Shown in pieces: positions 7,811 to 17,229 of a stretch of 64,000 nucleotides of DNA. Position numbers and translations under genes: made by a program. This DNA comes from Catenovulum sp052056295 (lineage in GTDB: Bacteria; Pseudomonadota; Gammaproteobacteria; Enterobacterales; Alteromonadaceae), in the NCBI RefSeq assembly GCF_052056295.1, contig NZ_CP182494.1, positions 391,946 through 455,945 on the forward strand, given 5' to 3'. The notes under the pieces are model-generated. The model did no database searches and was not told the origin of the DNA. It saw only the letters and a list, made by a program, of their open reading frames with translations. Each line of letters opens with the position of its first letter. The stretch's first letter is position 1.

Positions 7811-8830
7811 CTATCGACTCTGTGTCGACTCCCTTACTACCAACTCAGGTTCAAACATACAATTCTCGATAGCTTGCTCTTTTTTCGCCGGTAAACGCAA
7901 ATGTTTAAACAACAACTCAGCAGCTTGACTAGCGATAGTTTTGGTCGGCTGTGCCGCAGTGGTTAACTTCGGCCAAGTTTGGCGCGAGAAAGGGTTATCC
8001 TCAAAACCGGCAATAGCTAAATCGGCTGGCACATCTAATCCTTGTAAACGTGCAGCAAACAAAGTGCCCGCAGCAATTTCATCATTACAAGCAAAAACCG
8101 CAGTCGGTTTATCCGTTAACTCAACTAGCTTTTTACCATTTTCAACACCCGATTCAAATGAGTACTCACCGGCAAAAATCCACTCATCACGAGAGTCTAA
8201 ATTATGTGCTTTTAACGCATCTAAATATCCAGCTAAACGTTCACCTGTCGAGTGGTGAACTTCTTCACCGCTAAAAAAGGCTATTTTATTATGGCCTTGC
8301 TCAATCAAATGTTCAGTGATGTTAAACGCAGCAGTTCTATCGTCGATAAATACACAAGGGGTTGATAAGGTTTGGTTTTTACCAGAAATAACACGGACAA
8401 ACTTAACGCCTGTTTCGGTGAGCATATCTGTTACTTCGGTCATTTCTGACAAAGGCGGGGTGAGAACTAACCCAGATACACGTGATTGACGCAGCATGTC
8501 TTTCAATTCATTTAATAAGTTATCCGATTTACTATCAACCGGATGGATCAAGAGTTCAAAATGATGTTTTTTACACGCGTCTAAAATACCGTGCTGCATA
8601 TCAATAATGTAATAAGCATTCGGGTTATCGTATACAAAACCGACAACATACGACTTATTACCTGCCAAGCTACGAGCCGACTGATTTGGCTGGTAATTTA
8701 ACTCAGTTACCGCTGCAGTTACTTTATCTATGGTATTTTGGCGAACACCTGGCTCGTTATTAATTACACGAGATACAGTTTTAATTGAAACACCAGCAAG
8801 TTTGGCAACGTCGTTAATCGTAGCTTTCAT
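7811..8830 (-). CDS. nagR: LacI-family regulator of GlcNAc/chitin use (NagR type)
   Basis: The 339 residues have a classic LacI helix-turn-helix at the N-terminus (INDVAKLAGVSIKTVSRVINNEPGVRQNTIDKV, hinge NQSARSLAG) and a periplasmic-binding-protein-like sensor domain (FVYDNPNAYY, SGEEVHHSTGERLAGY, FACNDEIAAGTL, AGFEDNPFSR). Its divergent neighbour is the TonB receptor, with two NagR-like palindromes between them. The downstream genes make a full GlcNAc-6-phosphate pathway. In other Alteromonadales, LacI-type NagR represses GlcNAc genes at TGACAACGNTGTCA-like sites and is released by GlcNAc-6-P. The name rests on family plus context. Confidence 0.85.
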   Translation of the reverse strand: MKATINDVAKLAGVSIKTVSRVINNEPGVRQNTIDKVTAAVTELNYQPNQSARSLAGNKSYVVGFVYDNPNAYYIIDMQHGILDACKKHHFELLIHPVDSKSDNLLNELKDMLRQSRVSGLVLTPPLSEMTEVTDMLTETGVKFVRVISGKNQTLSTPCVFIDDRTAAFNITEHLIEQGHNKIAFFSGEEVHHSTGERLAGYLDALKAHNLDSRDEWIFAGEYSFESGVENGKKLVELTDKPTAVFACNDEIAAGTLFAARLQGLDVPADLAIAGFEDNPFSRQTWPKLTTAAQPTKTIASQAAELLFKHLRLPAKKEQAIENCMFEPELVVRESTQSR

Positions 8831-8867
8831 AGGCTTTTAGCAATTCCATTATTCCGGACTATAGTTA

Positions 8868-8883
8868 AACCTGAACTCAGGTT
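8868..8883. promoter_or_regulatory. Inverted repeat upstream of nagR
   Basis: AACCTGA (8868-8874) and TCAGGTT (8877-8883) form a perfect 7-base inverted repeat with a 2-base spacer, 38 bases before the nagR start. It does not match the NagR palindrome, so it may bind a different regulator. The remaining AT-rich sequence to 9060 shows no other clear signal. Confidence 0.4.
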
Positions 8884-9073
8884 CGTAATATCAGTGTGAA
8901 AATAAAGCAGTTTGCACTAGTAAACAAATTTTTTTCAACGCCGATGGGTGAATTTTAATCTTAACCAAAACAGATATCTTTGATTTCTATTAAAAAATGG
9001 CAAATTTTATGATGCGATTGCTGCAAATACAGCCAAAACTCGAATAAAAAATGACAGATTTATTATAAAATAG

Positions 9074-9122
9074 TTTGACAGCGTTGTCATTTGTTTGGTA
9101 TTAATATGACAACGCTGTCATA
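9074..9122 (+). promoter_or_regulatory. Promoter with two NagR operators before the TonB receptor gene
   Basis: Two palindromes are seen: TGACAGCGTTGTCA (9076-9089) and TGACAACGCTGTCA (9107-9120). Their centres are 31 bases apart, about three helical turns. A -35 TTGACA (9075-9080) lies inside the first site, and TATTAA (9099-9104) at 18 bases spacing is a plausible -10 just before the second. Binding at either site would block polymerase, as expected for LacI-type repression. Confidence 0.8.
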
Positions 9123-9179
9123 TTGTCATCGAATAATTTGATTGCGAGCACTTAAGACTAAACTAACAAGGCAACAAAC

Positions 9180-11870
9180 ATGAACAAGCTAACTTTCAAA
9201 CCAATTACCCTGGCAGTAAGCACAGCTTTACTCGCTAGTCTTTCTCAACCTGTTATGGCTGAAGAATCAGAAACAGAGGTTATCTCAGTTAAAGGTATTC
9301 GTGCCAGCGCTAAAGCTAACTTAAACGCCAAACGTTTTTCAGACACAATTGTTGATGCAATTACCGCAGAAGACATAGGTAAATTCCCAGACAAAAACGT
9401 CGCAGAATCGCTACAGCGTATCGCTGGTGTATCGATTACCCGTGATTTTGGTGAAGGTGAAAAAGTGTCAATTCGTGGTACAGCACCACAGTTAAACAAC
9501 ACCTTATTAAACGGCCAGGCGGTTGCTACTACAAAATGGTGGGCATTGGAGCCTTCATCGCGTAGCTTTAACTTTAGTTTGTTGCCATCAGAATTAGTAT
9601 CTGCATTAGAAGTTTACAAATCACCAGAAGCTAAAATTGATGAAGGTGCTGTTGGTGGTACAGTTATTTTACGTACCCGCAAACCATTAGATTTAGACGC
9701 TAACACAGTATACGGCTCAGCTGGTGTGCGTTATAACGACAAAACAGAAAGTTCAGATCCGCAAATCTCTGCTTTATATAGCTGGAAAAACGACAACGAA
9801 ACTTTTGGTGTACTTGCTTCATTAATTTACCAAGGTCGTGAACAGCGCCGTGATGGTATGGAAGCTTTCGGTTGGTTTGATGCAACCCGTGCCGACACTG
9901 CAAGCTCAGTGGGTAAATCAATTCCAGGTTGGGATTATGAAAATAATACAGGTAAAACTGCCTCTTGGAACTGGGGCATGGGTTCTGCCTACTTCCAGCA
10001 AGAGCGTGATCGTTTAGGTTTGAATGTTACAGCGCAAATTCGTCCGACTGACGACTTAGAATTCACGTTAAACGTTGTTGATTCTGAGCTTAAACAAACC
10101 AATACTAACCACAACTATATTTCTTCACATGGTTGGGCGGCATACATGCCTTGTACACCATGGAATACAGAATCAGACTATGATTTATGTGCGAAAATTG
10201 AAGACTATCAAATTACTGACCCAGACGGTGTTGCAGCGTTAACTGAATATACCATTGGCGCAAATGGTCATGGTGATTATCAGTTAAATCAAATGAATGA
10301 ATCTTTATCGCGTGTATCAACATTGAAAACCCGAGTAATAGATTTAGATATGAATTACCACGGCGACAACTTTTTACTACACGCTCAACTAGGTACAACT
10401 AAAGCAAGTGGTGGTTACGACCGCGAAGATTTAGTTAACTTTGGCCATGCGTCGGGTTCAAAAATTAAAATTCACGACAATGGTGTAATTGATTTTTCAT
10501 TCCCTGAAGAACTAAATGGTAAACCAACTGACTCTTATGATGGTTTTGTATTCCGTGATTATCGCTGGAACTCTCGTCCTGAAGAAGATAAAGAAACTTA
10601 TGCGCAAGCAGACTTAAAACTTGAACTCGACACTGATTTTATCCGTTCGGTAGAGGTGGGTGTTAAAGTACGTGATAAAGATCATTCGCAAGATGGTGTG
10701 ACCACCGAGGGGTTAAATTACGATTCGTTAAAAGCACAAAATCCAGGTGATTTTGATGGTGCTATGACCCCTGAATTACACAGTAGCGTAGCAACGGGTG
10801 GGACGTTAACGCAATATGCAATGATAGATATTGCCAAAATTCGCAAAGCTGCGGATGCTATTTCAGGGATTGAACCTGTATTAGACATAGGTAATATTTA
10901 CGAATTGTCTGAAGATATTAGAGCTGCATATGTGCAAGCGAATATCGAAATGGGCGATTTAAAAGGTAATGTTGGTTTACGTGCGGTGAATACCGATGTT
11001 AGTTCTTCATCGTATAACACCGCTAGCGGCGAATGGGTAACTGATAAATCGAGCTACAGTAATGTATTACCATCACTAAACTTATCTTATAGTTTCGCTG
11101 ATGATTTGGTCGTGCGTGCTGCAGCATCAAAAACTATGTCGCGGGCTAACTACGCTGATATGGCTGGTACTCGAAGTATTAGTCCTAACTTCACTGCAAC
11201 TTTTGGTAACCCGGGGTTAAAACCTTATGATGCGACCAATGCAGATTTATCATTTGAATGGTACTTTACAGAAGAAAGTTTGCTGTCGTTAGCTGTGTTC
11301 CATAAAAAGATTGATTCATTTATCTTTAATGCGACTAACGATGTTGAATTAAGTTTTGATTGTGACGACAGCGGAGTTGTTGAAGCAAACGAAATGTGCG
11401 ATTTTTCGGTTACTCAACCTGAAAACGGTGCTGACGCTAAAAACAAAGGTATTGAATTAAGCTTCCAAACACCAATTGGTGAAAACTTTGGTGTGATTGC
11501 TAACTTCACCTACTCTGATGCTGAAGGCAAAAATGCCGATGGCGAAACCATTGCATTGGCAGGTAACTCAAAACGTACCTACAACTTAACTGGTTACTAC
11601 GAAGACGATAAATTATCGGCACGTGTTGCTTACAACCAACGCAGCAGTTACTTAACAGGCTTCACTTTTGGTAGTGCAAATACTGCAGATGCTTACTCTC
11701 AGTTAGATGCTTCTGTAAGCTACAACTTAAATGATAACTGGAGTGTAACCTTAGAAGGTCAGAACTTAACTGACTCTGAGATCTTCCACTATCAAGAGCA
11801 AAAGTATCGTCCAATTGGTTTATACACCTTCGGTCGTAGCTTCTACTTAAGCACCAGCTTCAAGTTTTAA
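9180..11870 (+). CDS. TonB-dependent outer-membrane receptor, probably for chitin oligosaccharides
   Basis: The 896 residues have a signal peptide ending near PVMA-EE, a plug domain (about 45-165: TIVDAITAEDIGKFPDKNVAESLQRIAGVSITRD, VSIRGTAPQLNNTLLNGQ) and a 22-strand-type barrel closing with YLSTSFKF. This is the long-plug receptor type (TIGR01782-like) that imports plant, algal or chitin sugars in Alteromonadales. It is transcribed divergently from nagR behind two NagR operators and followed by a GH20 hexosaminidase, so chitobiose or longer chitin oligomers are the likely cargo. Substrate is inferred from context. Cysteine pairs appear in extracellular loops (MPCTPWNTESDYDLC). Confidence 0.9.
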   Translation: MNKLTFKPITLAVSTALLASLSQPVMAEESETEVISVKGIRASAKANLNAKRFSDTIVDAITAEDIGKFPDKNVAESLQRIAGVSITRDFGEGEKVSIRGTAPQLNNTLLNGQAVATTKWWALEPSSRSFNFSLLPSELVSALEVYKSPEAKIDEGAVGGTVILRTRKPLDLDANTVYGSAGVRYNDKTESSDPQISALYSWKNDNETFGVLASLIYQGREQRRDGMEAFGWFDATRADTASSVGKSIPGWDYENNTGKTASWNWGMGSAYFQQERDRLGLNVTAQIRPTDDLEFTLNVVDSELKQTNTNHNYISSHGWAAYMPCTPWNTESDYDLCAKIEDYQITDPDGVAALTEYTIGANGHGDYQLNQMNESLSRVSTLKTRVIDLDMNYHGDNFLLHAQLGTTKASGGYDREDLVNFGHASGSKIKIHDNGVIDFSFPEELNGKPTDSYDGFVFRDYRWNSRPEEDKETYAQADLKLELDTDFIRSVEVGVKVRDKDHSQDGVTTEGLNYDSLKAQNPGDFDGAMTPELHSSVATGGTLTQYAMIDIAKIRKAADAISGIEPVLDIGNIYELSEDIRAAYVQANIEMGDLKGNVGLRAVNTDVSSSSYNTASGEWVTDKSSYSNVLPSLNLSYSFADDLVVRAAASKTMSRANYADMAGTRSISPNFTATFGNPGLKPYDATNADLSFEWYFTEESLLSLAVFHKKIDSFIFNATNDVELSFDCDDSGVVEANEMCDFSVTQPENGADAKNKGIELSFQTPIGENFGVIANFTYSDAEGKNADGETIALAGNSKRTYNLTGYYEDDKLSARVAYNQRSSYLTGFTFGSANTADAYSQLDASVSYNLNDNWSVTLEGQNLTDSEIFHYQEQKYRPIGLYTFGRSFYLSTSFKF

Positions 11871-11924
11871 GCTGAGTGTGACGAGAGTTTAGACCAAGGT
11901 AACCAAAGTCGAAAGACGAGTGGT

Positions 11925-12018
11925 AGAGCGATAATTTAAAGCAAAATCTCTTTTTCAGGGATGAAAAAGCGAAGCGTACAAGGAAGTATTTACAGCGTTT
12001 TTGCGCTAATTATGCTCT
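11925..12018 (-). repeat. Structured repeat family A, copy 3 (reverse)
   Basis: Terminal AGAGC (11925-11929) pairs with GCTCT (12014-12018). The inner stem CTTTTTC (11950-11956) / GAAAAAG (11963-11969) holds the loop AGGGAT. The small hairpin is TAC-AAGGAA-GTA. It lies 54 bases after the receptor stop codon. Confidence 0.8.
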
Positions 12019-12099
12019 AGCGCTTGTCTAGACTCTGGACTAACAGGTTTTAAGCTATAGTCGCGACTCCGATAGGGACTTCGTGGAAATATCAGAAAT

Positions 12100-12127
12100 A
12101 ATACCCGGTTAGCCGGGTATTTTATTC
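12100..12127 (+). terminator. Rho-independent terminator or attenuator just before the hexosaminidase gene
   Basis: ATACCCGG (12101-12108) and CCGGGTAT (12113-12120) pair perfectly around TTAG and are followed by TTTATT. The hairpin ends only about 30 bases before the ATG of the next gene, which leaves no room for a separate promoter. It therefore acts either as partial termination after the receptor gene or as an attenuator. Confidence 0.75.
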
Positions 12128-12157
12128 TAGCGCCGAGACAAACAAAGAGGTGAGACT

Positions 12158-14800
12158 ATGCGTTGGCAACTATGTTTAATCAGTTTAATGATGCTGGGCT
12201 GCCAGCCAACTAACCAAACTGAATCAACAACAAACGCAAACCAGCAACAACAAGCAGAGCAATCCGCAAACAACCTAGCTGCAAAATTTGCCGCAGAACT
12301 TAAAGTTAACTACCAAGTATTAACGAATCGCGCCGATGAATTATGCGAACAAAAATACGCAGGTGGTGCTTGTTTTAAAGGGCAAATAAGCCTACAACTA
12401 CCGTACGATTTAACCGACAACAACTGGGCAATTTATTTCAGCCATGTTGCACCTATTCGCCAAGATTTTAGCGAAGAGTTTGATATTCAACATATCAATG
12501 GCGATTTACACAAATTAACCCCAACAAAGCAGTGGCAAGGTTTTACGGCGAACAAAAGTTATCAAGCGCGCTTTCAAGCTGACTTTTGGCATTTATCCAA
12601 TTTTGACCCAATGCCAAACTATTTTGTCACTTTCAGCAGTGAACAAGGGGAAGGACAGGCTTATACAATAGTTTCAACCAAAGCAGTGATAGACCCACAA
12701 ACTGGCCAAGAAATATTACCTTTTGTACAAGGCATAACTGACATTGATAGCCAGTTTAAACGCACTGAACAAGATCAAACCAAGTGGGAAGACGCAAAAC
12801 AAATATTTGCAGATAATCAACACCGTCAAACTGCCAATGCGGATATAGATTTAGCAAAAGTTGCCAATCGAATTATCCCTGCTGTTGCCGAGCAAGAGCT
12901 GTTAAGTGGCGAATTAGATAGCGGCGAGTTAGATTTAACTAAAGGTTATCAGCTAGCGCAAATTAGCGACGAACTTAACACACAGTTACAGCCTGCGTTC
13001 GCACGTTTAACTGAGCTAGGTTTTGCACAGAAAAACGCCGGTGTTGAAATTAGCTTTATTCACAATGTAAAACTGCCGGATGAAGCATACAAATTAAATA
13101 TCTCAGCAGAGCAAATTGTTATTGAATATGCGCAAGCGCAAGGTGCTTTTTATGCGCTACAGTCAATAGCGTCATTAATTGATAGCCAAACTCTAGCGCC
13201 GATAACCAGCCAAAAAATTAATGACTACCCTAGATATGATTTACGTGGGTTGCATATAGATTTATCGCGTAACTTCCATGGTGGCGCACAAGTTAAAAAG
13301 CTTATTCGTGCAATGGCCCAATTAAAGCTTAATACCTTACATTTGCACTTGGCGGATGACGAAGGCTGGCGGGTGGAAATTGCTGGTTTACCAGAGCTAA
13401 CCGAACTAGGTGCATATCGCTGTTTTGATTTAACCGAAGAAAACTGTTTATTACCGCAACTTGGTTCTGGCCCTGAAAAACAAACGCAGGTCAATGGTTA
13501 TTTTAGCCAAGCTGAATATATTGAATTACTCCAGTTTGCCGACAAACATTTTATTGAAGTGATCCCATCATTTGATATGCCAGGCCATTCACGTGCTGCG
13601 GTTAAAGCGATGGAGTTGAGATATCGCAAATACAGTGCACAGGGTGATATGGCCAAAGCGACGGAATTTTTATTAAGCGATTTTACCGACAAAACTCAGT
13701 ATGAATCTGTACAGTTTTATACCGACAATACCATTAACGTGTGTATGCCATCGGCAATGAATTTTGTTGATAAAGTACTTACTGAATTACAAGCATTACA
13801 TCAACAGGCGGGTGTGCCGTTAAACAAATATCATTTAGGCGCGGATGAAACCCAAGGTGCTTGGTTGCAATCGCCTATATGCCAACAGTTTGTTGAAGAT
13901 AACAAGGATGTTGAACTGACTAAATTAGCCGAATATTTTGTTGAGCAAGTTACACAAATAATCGCGGCTAAAGGCATTCAACCAGCAGCTTGGAGTGATG
14001 GTTTATCGCATGCTGATGCGAGCAAAATGCCAAAATCTATTCATAGTAATGTGTGGAGCACGCTATTTTGGGATGGGCATAAAACTACACATCAACATAT
14101 CAACCAAGGTTGGGATGTAGTGGTATCAAACCCTGATGTAACTTATTTTGATTTCCCATACGCAGGCCACCCAGATGAGCGCGGTTATTATTGGGCGTCA
14201 CGCAATACCAATAGCTTTAAAGTATTCCAGTTTATGCCGGACAATGTACCTGTTATGGCCGAGTTATGGACAGATAGACAAAATATGCCATACACAGCCG
14301 ATGACACTGAATCTAGCATCACAAATGGTAAAAAAGCCATAGGTTTACAAGCACATTTGTGGAGTGAAACCACTCGGTTAAATCAAACCGTCGACTATAT
14401 GTTATTCCCGCGTTTATTAGCATTAGCTGAACGTGCTTGGCACCAAGCTGATTGGGAATTGGCTTATCAACCCAAGCGAATATTTAGCCCGGAGTCTAGT
14501 TATTTTACCCAGCAAAAGCAGCAACTTGTTGACTGGCAGCAGTTTGCACTGGCTGTGCCTAAACAATTAGCGAAATTAGAAGAACTGGGCGTGCAATATC
14601 GCGTTGCACCACCTGGCGGGCAAATTGTTGATAGCTACTTGCATATGAACCATATTTTCCCAACAACTGAGTTGCAGTATCGCACGGCTGAACAAAATTG
14701 GTCGACTTATACCCAGCCGGTGGCGGTGAAGGGCGAAGTTCAGCTTAGAGCTGTGTCGGCACTTGGGCAGTTTTATAGTCGGACTATAGTGGTTAAGTAG
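12158..14800 (+). CDS. Beta-N-acetylhexosaminidase (chitobiase), GH20 lipoprotein
   Basis: Cleaves terminal GlcNAc from chitobiose and chitin oligomers. The 880 residues match Vibrio/Serratia chitobiase length. A lipoprotein signal (LMMLGC, Cys near residue 15) anchors it to a membrane. Domains in order are an N-terminal CHB_HEX carbohydrate-binding domain (about 40-190), GH20b (about 215-360), the GH20 barrel from about 365 (YDLRGLHIDLSRNFHGG) and a small C-terminal domain (last 85 or so). The catalytic pair is D563-E564 in HLGADETQGAW; LHLADDEGWRVEI is also typical. A strong RBS (GAGGTGA) precedes ATG 12158. It probably works after the TonB receptor has passed oligomers into the periplasm. 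Confidence 0.94.
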   Translation: MRWQLCLISLMMLGCQPTNQTESTTNANQQQQAEQSANNLAAKFAAELKVNYQVLTNRADELCEQKYAGGACFKGQISLQLPYDLTDNNWAIYFSHVAPIRQDFSEEFDIQHINGDLHKLTPTKQWQGFTANKSYQARFQADFWHLSNFDPMPNYFVTFSSEQGEGQAYTIVSTKAVIDPQTGQEILPFVQGITDIDSQFKRTEQDQTKWEDAKQIFADNQHRQTANADIDLAKVANRIIPAVAEQELLSGELDSGELDLTKGYQLAQISDELNTQLQPAFARLTELGFAQKNAGVEISFIHNVKLPDEAYKLNISAEQIVIEYAQAQGAFYALQSIASLIDSQTLAPITSQKINDYPRYDLRGLHIDLSRNFHGGAQVKKLIRAMAQLKLNTLHLHLADDEGWRVEIAGLPELTELGAYRCFDLTEENCLLPQLGSGPEKQTQVNGYFSQAEYIELLQFADKHFIEVIPSFDMPGHSRAAVKAMELRYRKYSAQGDMAKATEFLLSDFTDKTQYESVQFYTDNTINVCMPSAMNFVDKVLTELQALHQQAGVPLNKYHLGADETQGAWLQSPICQQFVEDNKDVELTKLAEYFVEQVTQIIAAKGIQPAAWSDGLSHADASKMPKSIHSNVWSTLFWDGHKTTHQHINQGWDVVVSNPDVTYFDFPYAGHPDERGYYWASRNTNSFKVFQFMPDNVPVMAELWTDRQNMPYTADDTESSITNGKKAIGLQAHLWSETTRLNQTVDYMLFPRLLALAERAWHQADWELAYQPKRIFSPESSYFTQQKQQLVDWQQFALAVPKQLAKLEELGVQYRVAPPGGQIVDSYLHMNHIFPTTELQYRTAEQNWSTYTQPVAVKGEVQLRAVSALGQFYSRTIVVK

Positions 14801-14904
14801 TTACTCTGTATTAGAGGGCAAAGTCGGGTTTTAAAGACGTGTTTAATAGTTAAAAGCAGTAGAGCAAAGGCTTGAGGAATCAAGGCGCTGTCAGAAGAAA
14901 CACG

Positions 14905-14999
14905 AGAGCATAATTTTCGCAAAAACGCTGTAAATACGTCCTTGTACGCTCGCAAACGTCGTCCAAGACGTTTGAAGTTTTGCTCTAAATTATCGCTCT
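14905..14999 (+). repeat. Structured repeat family A, copy 4
   Basis: Outer arms AGAGCATAATTTTCGCAAAA (14905-14924) and TTTTGCTCTAAATTATCGC to 14999 pair imperfectly. The inner stem CAAACGTC (14953-14960) / GACGTTTG (14967-14974) holds the loop GTCCAA. The small hairpin is TAC-GTCCTT-GTA. A half copy in the other orientation follows at about 15041-15068 (GCAGAGCGTTTTGGCGAAAA and on to TTATGCTC). The rest of the 520-base gap is AT-rich leader up to the nagK promoter. Confidence 0.8.
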
Positions 15000-15250
15000 A
15001 GTATTTCTTTGATGGGTTCGCGCTGCTAGGCCGAAGTTGTGCAGAGCGTTTTGGCGAAAATTATGCTCCGAAACTTCTTCCATACTCTGAACATTTTAGC
15101 CCAGCCGTTTCTTGGAGGCGGAGTGCCTTTAGTTCGGAATTTGTAAAAACTCTTTCAACCAAACTTAAATTTGTTAGTGATTATTTGCTCAATAAATCAA
15201 TCACTAACAAATAAAAATTTAGCAAAGTATAAATTTTATCCATAAATGTT

Positions 15251-15298
15251 TTGACATTGTTGGAGAGGTTTGAAAGAATAAATGACAACGCTGTCATT
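15251..15298 (+). promoter_or_regulatory. Promoter and perfect NagR operator of the nagK-nagB-nagA operon
   Basis: A -35 TTGACA (15251-15256) is followed after 17 bases by AAGAAT (15274-15279), 4 of 6 matches to TATAAT. The perfect 18-base palindrome AATGACAACG/CTGTCATT, apart from its central step, occupies 15281-15298 at the expected start of transcription. It is the best NagR site in the window. Confidence 0.8.
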
Positions 15299-15333
15299 TT
15301 TGGCGGCAAGCAGTTAAATAGGTGAGAAGCACA

Positions 15334-16236
15334 GTGGCGGATCAAGAATTTATTATCGGTGTTGATGGTGGTGGTACAAAATGTCGTGCCCGACTGTATA
15401 GCACCCAACAGGGTTTTATCGGTACAGGGTTAGCAGGCCCGGCAAACCCAGCCAGACATTTTGAATCAGCAATGCAATCTATCTTAGATGCATGCCAAGC
15501 TGCAATTGACGACGCTGTCTTACCTAATGTCACTTTGGCGGATTGCCATGTAGGTTTAGGTTTAGCGGGTGTTAATTTAGACACAGTCGCTGAAAAAGTT
15601 ATGGCTTGGCAACATCCATTTAAAAGCCGCTTTTTAACCACAGATTTGCACATAGCTTGTTTAGGCGCAAACGACAATCAAGACGGTGCGGTAATTATCG
15701 TCGGCACTGGATCTTGTGGATTAGTTAGCAGCCAGCAAAAACAAGTTTTATTAGGTGGCCATGGTTTCCCTGTTGGCGACTATGGTGGTGGCGCATGGAT
15801 TGGTTTTGAAGCTTTGCGCTACTGTTTACGCTCGCTTGATGGCGTTGCTGAATCTACTAGTATGAATCCACAAATCTTGCGCTTTTTTAACAGTAAAAAC
15901 GCAACTGATATTGCTGAAATTATGCTAAACGCGCGCCCAGCCGATTACGCAAAATTGTCTCCCATTGTGTTTGATGCGGCTGAAGCAGGGGATGCTGCCG
16001 CAACTGACATTATCCAACAAGGTGCAGCACAAATATCTGCGTTGGCTCGACAGCTTTTAAGCCATCAGCCAGAGCGTTTATCTATGATAGGTGGTGTGTC
16101 GTTACGTATTCAACCTTGGTTGGATAAAGACATTCTGCGCAGCATTCAAGCCCCAATATTTCAACCCGATTTCGGTGCAGTGTTTTTTGCATTGAACCAA
16201 CTTAATTATCCTGTTCATTTCCGAGGTTTATCATGA
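15334..16236 (+). CDS. nagK: N-acetylglucosamine kinase (BadF/BadG/BcrA/BcrD ATPase family)
   Basis: Phosphorylates GlcNAc to GlcNAc-6-phosphate. I place the start at GTG 15334, because AGGTGA at 15320-15325 is well spaced for it; GTG 15322 is the alternative and adds four residues. The ASKHA phosphate-binding motif IIGVDGGGTKCRARLY opens the protein, VIIVGTGSCGLV forms the second phosphate loop near residue 125, and GDYGGGAWIG plus a C-terminal GGVS complete the fold. Length (300) is normal for the family. The stop overlaps the start of the next gene (ATGA), which implies translational coupling. Confidence 0.88.
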   Translation: MADQEFIIGVDGGGTKCRARLYSTQQGFIGTGLAGPANPARHFESAMQSILDACQAAIDDAVLPNVTLADCHVGLGLAGVNLDTVAEKVMAWQHPFKSRFLTTDLHIACLGANDNQDGAVIIVGTGSCGLVSSQQKQVLLGGHGFPVGDYGGGAWIGFEALRYCLRSLDGVAESTSMNPQILRFFNSKNATDIAEIMLNARPADYAKLSPIVFDAAEAGDAAATDIIQQGAAQISALARQLLSHQPERLSMIGGVSLRIQPWLDKDILRSIQAPIFQPDFGAVFFALNQLNYPVHFRGLS

Positions 16237-17228
16237 ACACAATAATGGAAAAAGAAGCTCGCGAAGCGCCTAGCCGCATTGCAGCACAACTTAACAATAA
16301 CCGTGAAATAGCGGAAAAACTAGGCGCTATTTTGCGTCAGAATCCACCTAAATATGTTTATATTATTGGCCGTGGATCGTCAGATCACGCAGGTGTATTT
16401 GCTAAATATTTAATTGAAATTGAAGCGGGTATAAGTGTGTCGCACGCAGCGCCTTCAGTCGCAAGTGTGTATAACAAACAGCTAGATTTATCAGACTCAT
16501 TGGTATTGTCTATCTCACAATCTGGCCGCAGCCCAGACATTTTAGCTCAGCTTGATATGGCGAAAAAAGCCGGTGCATTAGCCGTTGCTTTGGTAAATGA
16601 TGAAACATCACCACTAGCAACTGGCTCTGATTATTTATTGCCATTAGGTGCAGGTGAAGAAAAAGCTGTTGCAGCAACTAAAAGTTACTTATGTACATTA
16701 TCGGCAATTACCCAACTAGTTGCGCATTGGACACAAAACCAAACTTTGTTTGCTGCGCTTGAACAACTGCCGCAGCAATTAGAGCAAGTGATTCAATCGC
16801 CTGCACAATTAACTACACCCCAATTTAAACAGTTAGAAAACTGTGTGGTGTTAGGCCGTGGTTTAGGTTATGCGGTATGTCGTGAAATTGCGCTTAAGCT
16901 TAAAGAAGTTTGTTCAATTCACGCAGAAAGTTATAGTAGTGCAGAGTTCGTACATGGGCCAATTGCTTTGGCCGGTAAAAAAATCCGCGCGTTAGAAGTA
17001 GATATTAACGACGAAACCCGCGAGCTACATAAACAACAAATTGCTGATTTAGCCCAGCGTGGTTCAAGCATTATGCATTTAACTCAAGTGGTTGAAGACT
17101 GTCACCCACGCCTTGCACCTTTATTGGCGCTACAAAAGTTTTATGTGGATATTGCAACAGTATCGGTTGAGCTTGGTTATAATCCAGACGCGCCAGTTGG
17201 ATTAAATAAAGTTACACGGACCCAATAA
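16233..17228 (+). CDS. nagB-II: Glucosamine-6-phosphate deaminase, SIS-domain type (NagB-II)
   Basis: Converts glucosamine-6-phosphate to fructose-6-phosphate and ammonia. The 331 residues hold two SIS sugar-isomerase domains (first about 30-170 with YIIGRGSSDHAG, LSISQSGRSPD and EEKAVAATKSY; second about 185-320 with VVLGRGLGYAVCREIALKLKE, HAESYSSAEFVHGP). This is the isomerase half of GlmS without the glutaminase domain, as in the NagB-II of Shewanella and relatives, which replaces the classical NagB. The start overlaps nagK by four bases, and nagA starts one base after its stop. Confidence 0.9.
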   Translation: MNTIMEKEAREAPSRIAAQLNNNREIAEKLGAILRQNPPKYVYIIGRGSSDHAGVFAKYLIEIEAGISVSHAAPSVASVYNKQLDLSDSLVLSISQSGRSPDILAQLDMAKKAGALAVALVNDETSPLATGSDYLLPLGAGEEKAVAATKSYLCTLSAITQLVAHWTQNQTLFAALEQLPQQLEQVIQSPAQLTTPQFKQLENCVVLGRGLGYAVCREIALKLKEVCSIHAESYSSAEFVHGPIALAGKKIRALEVDINDETRELHKQQIADLAQRGSSIMHLTQVVEDCHPRLAPLLALQKFYVDIATVSVELGYNPDAPVGLNKVTRTQ

Positions 17229-17229
17229 A

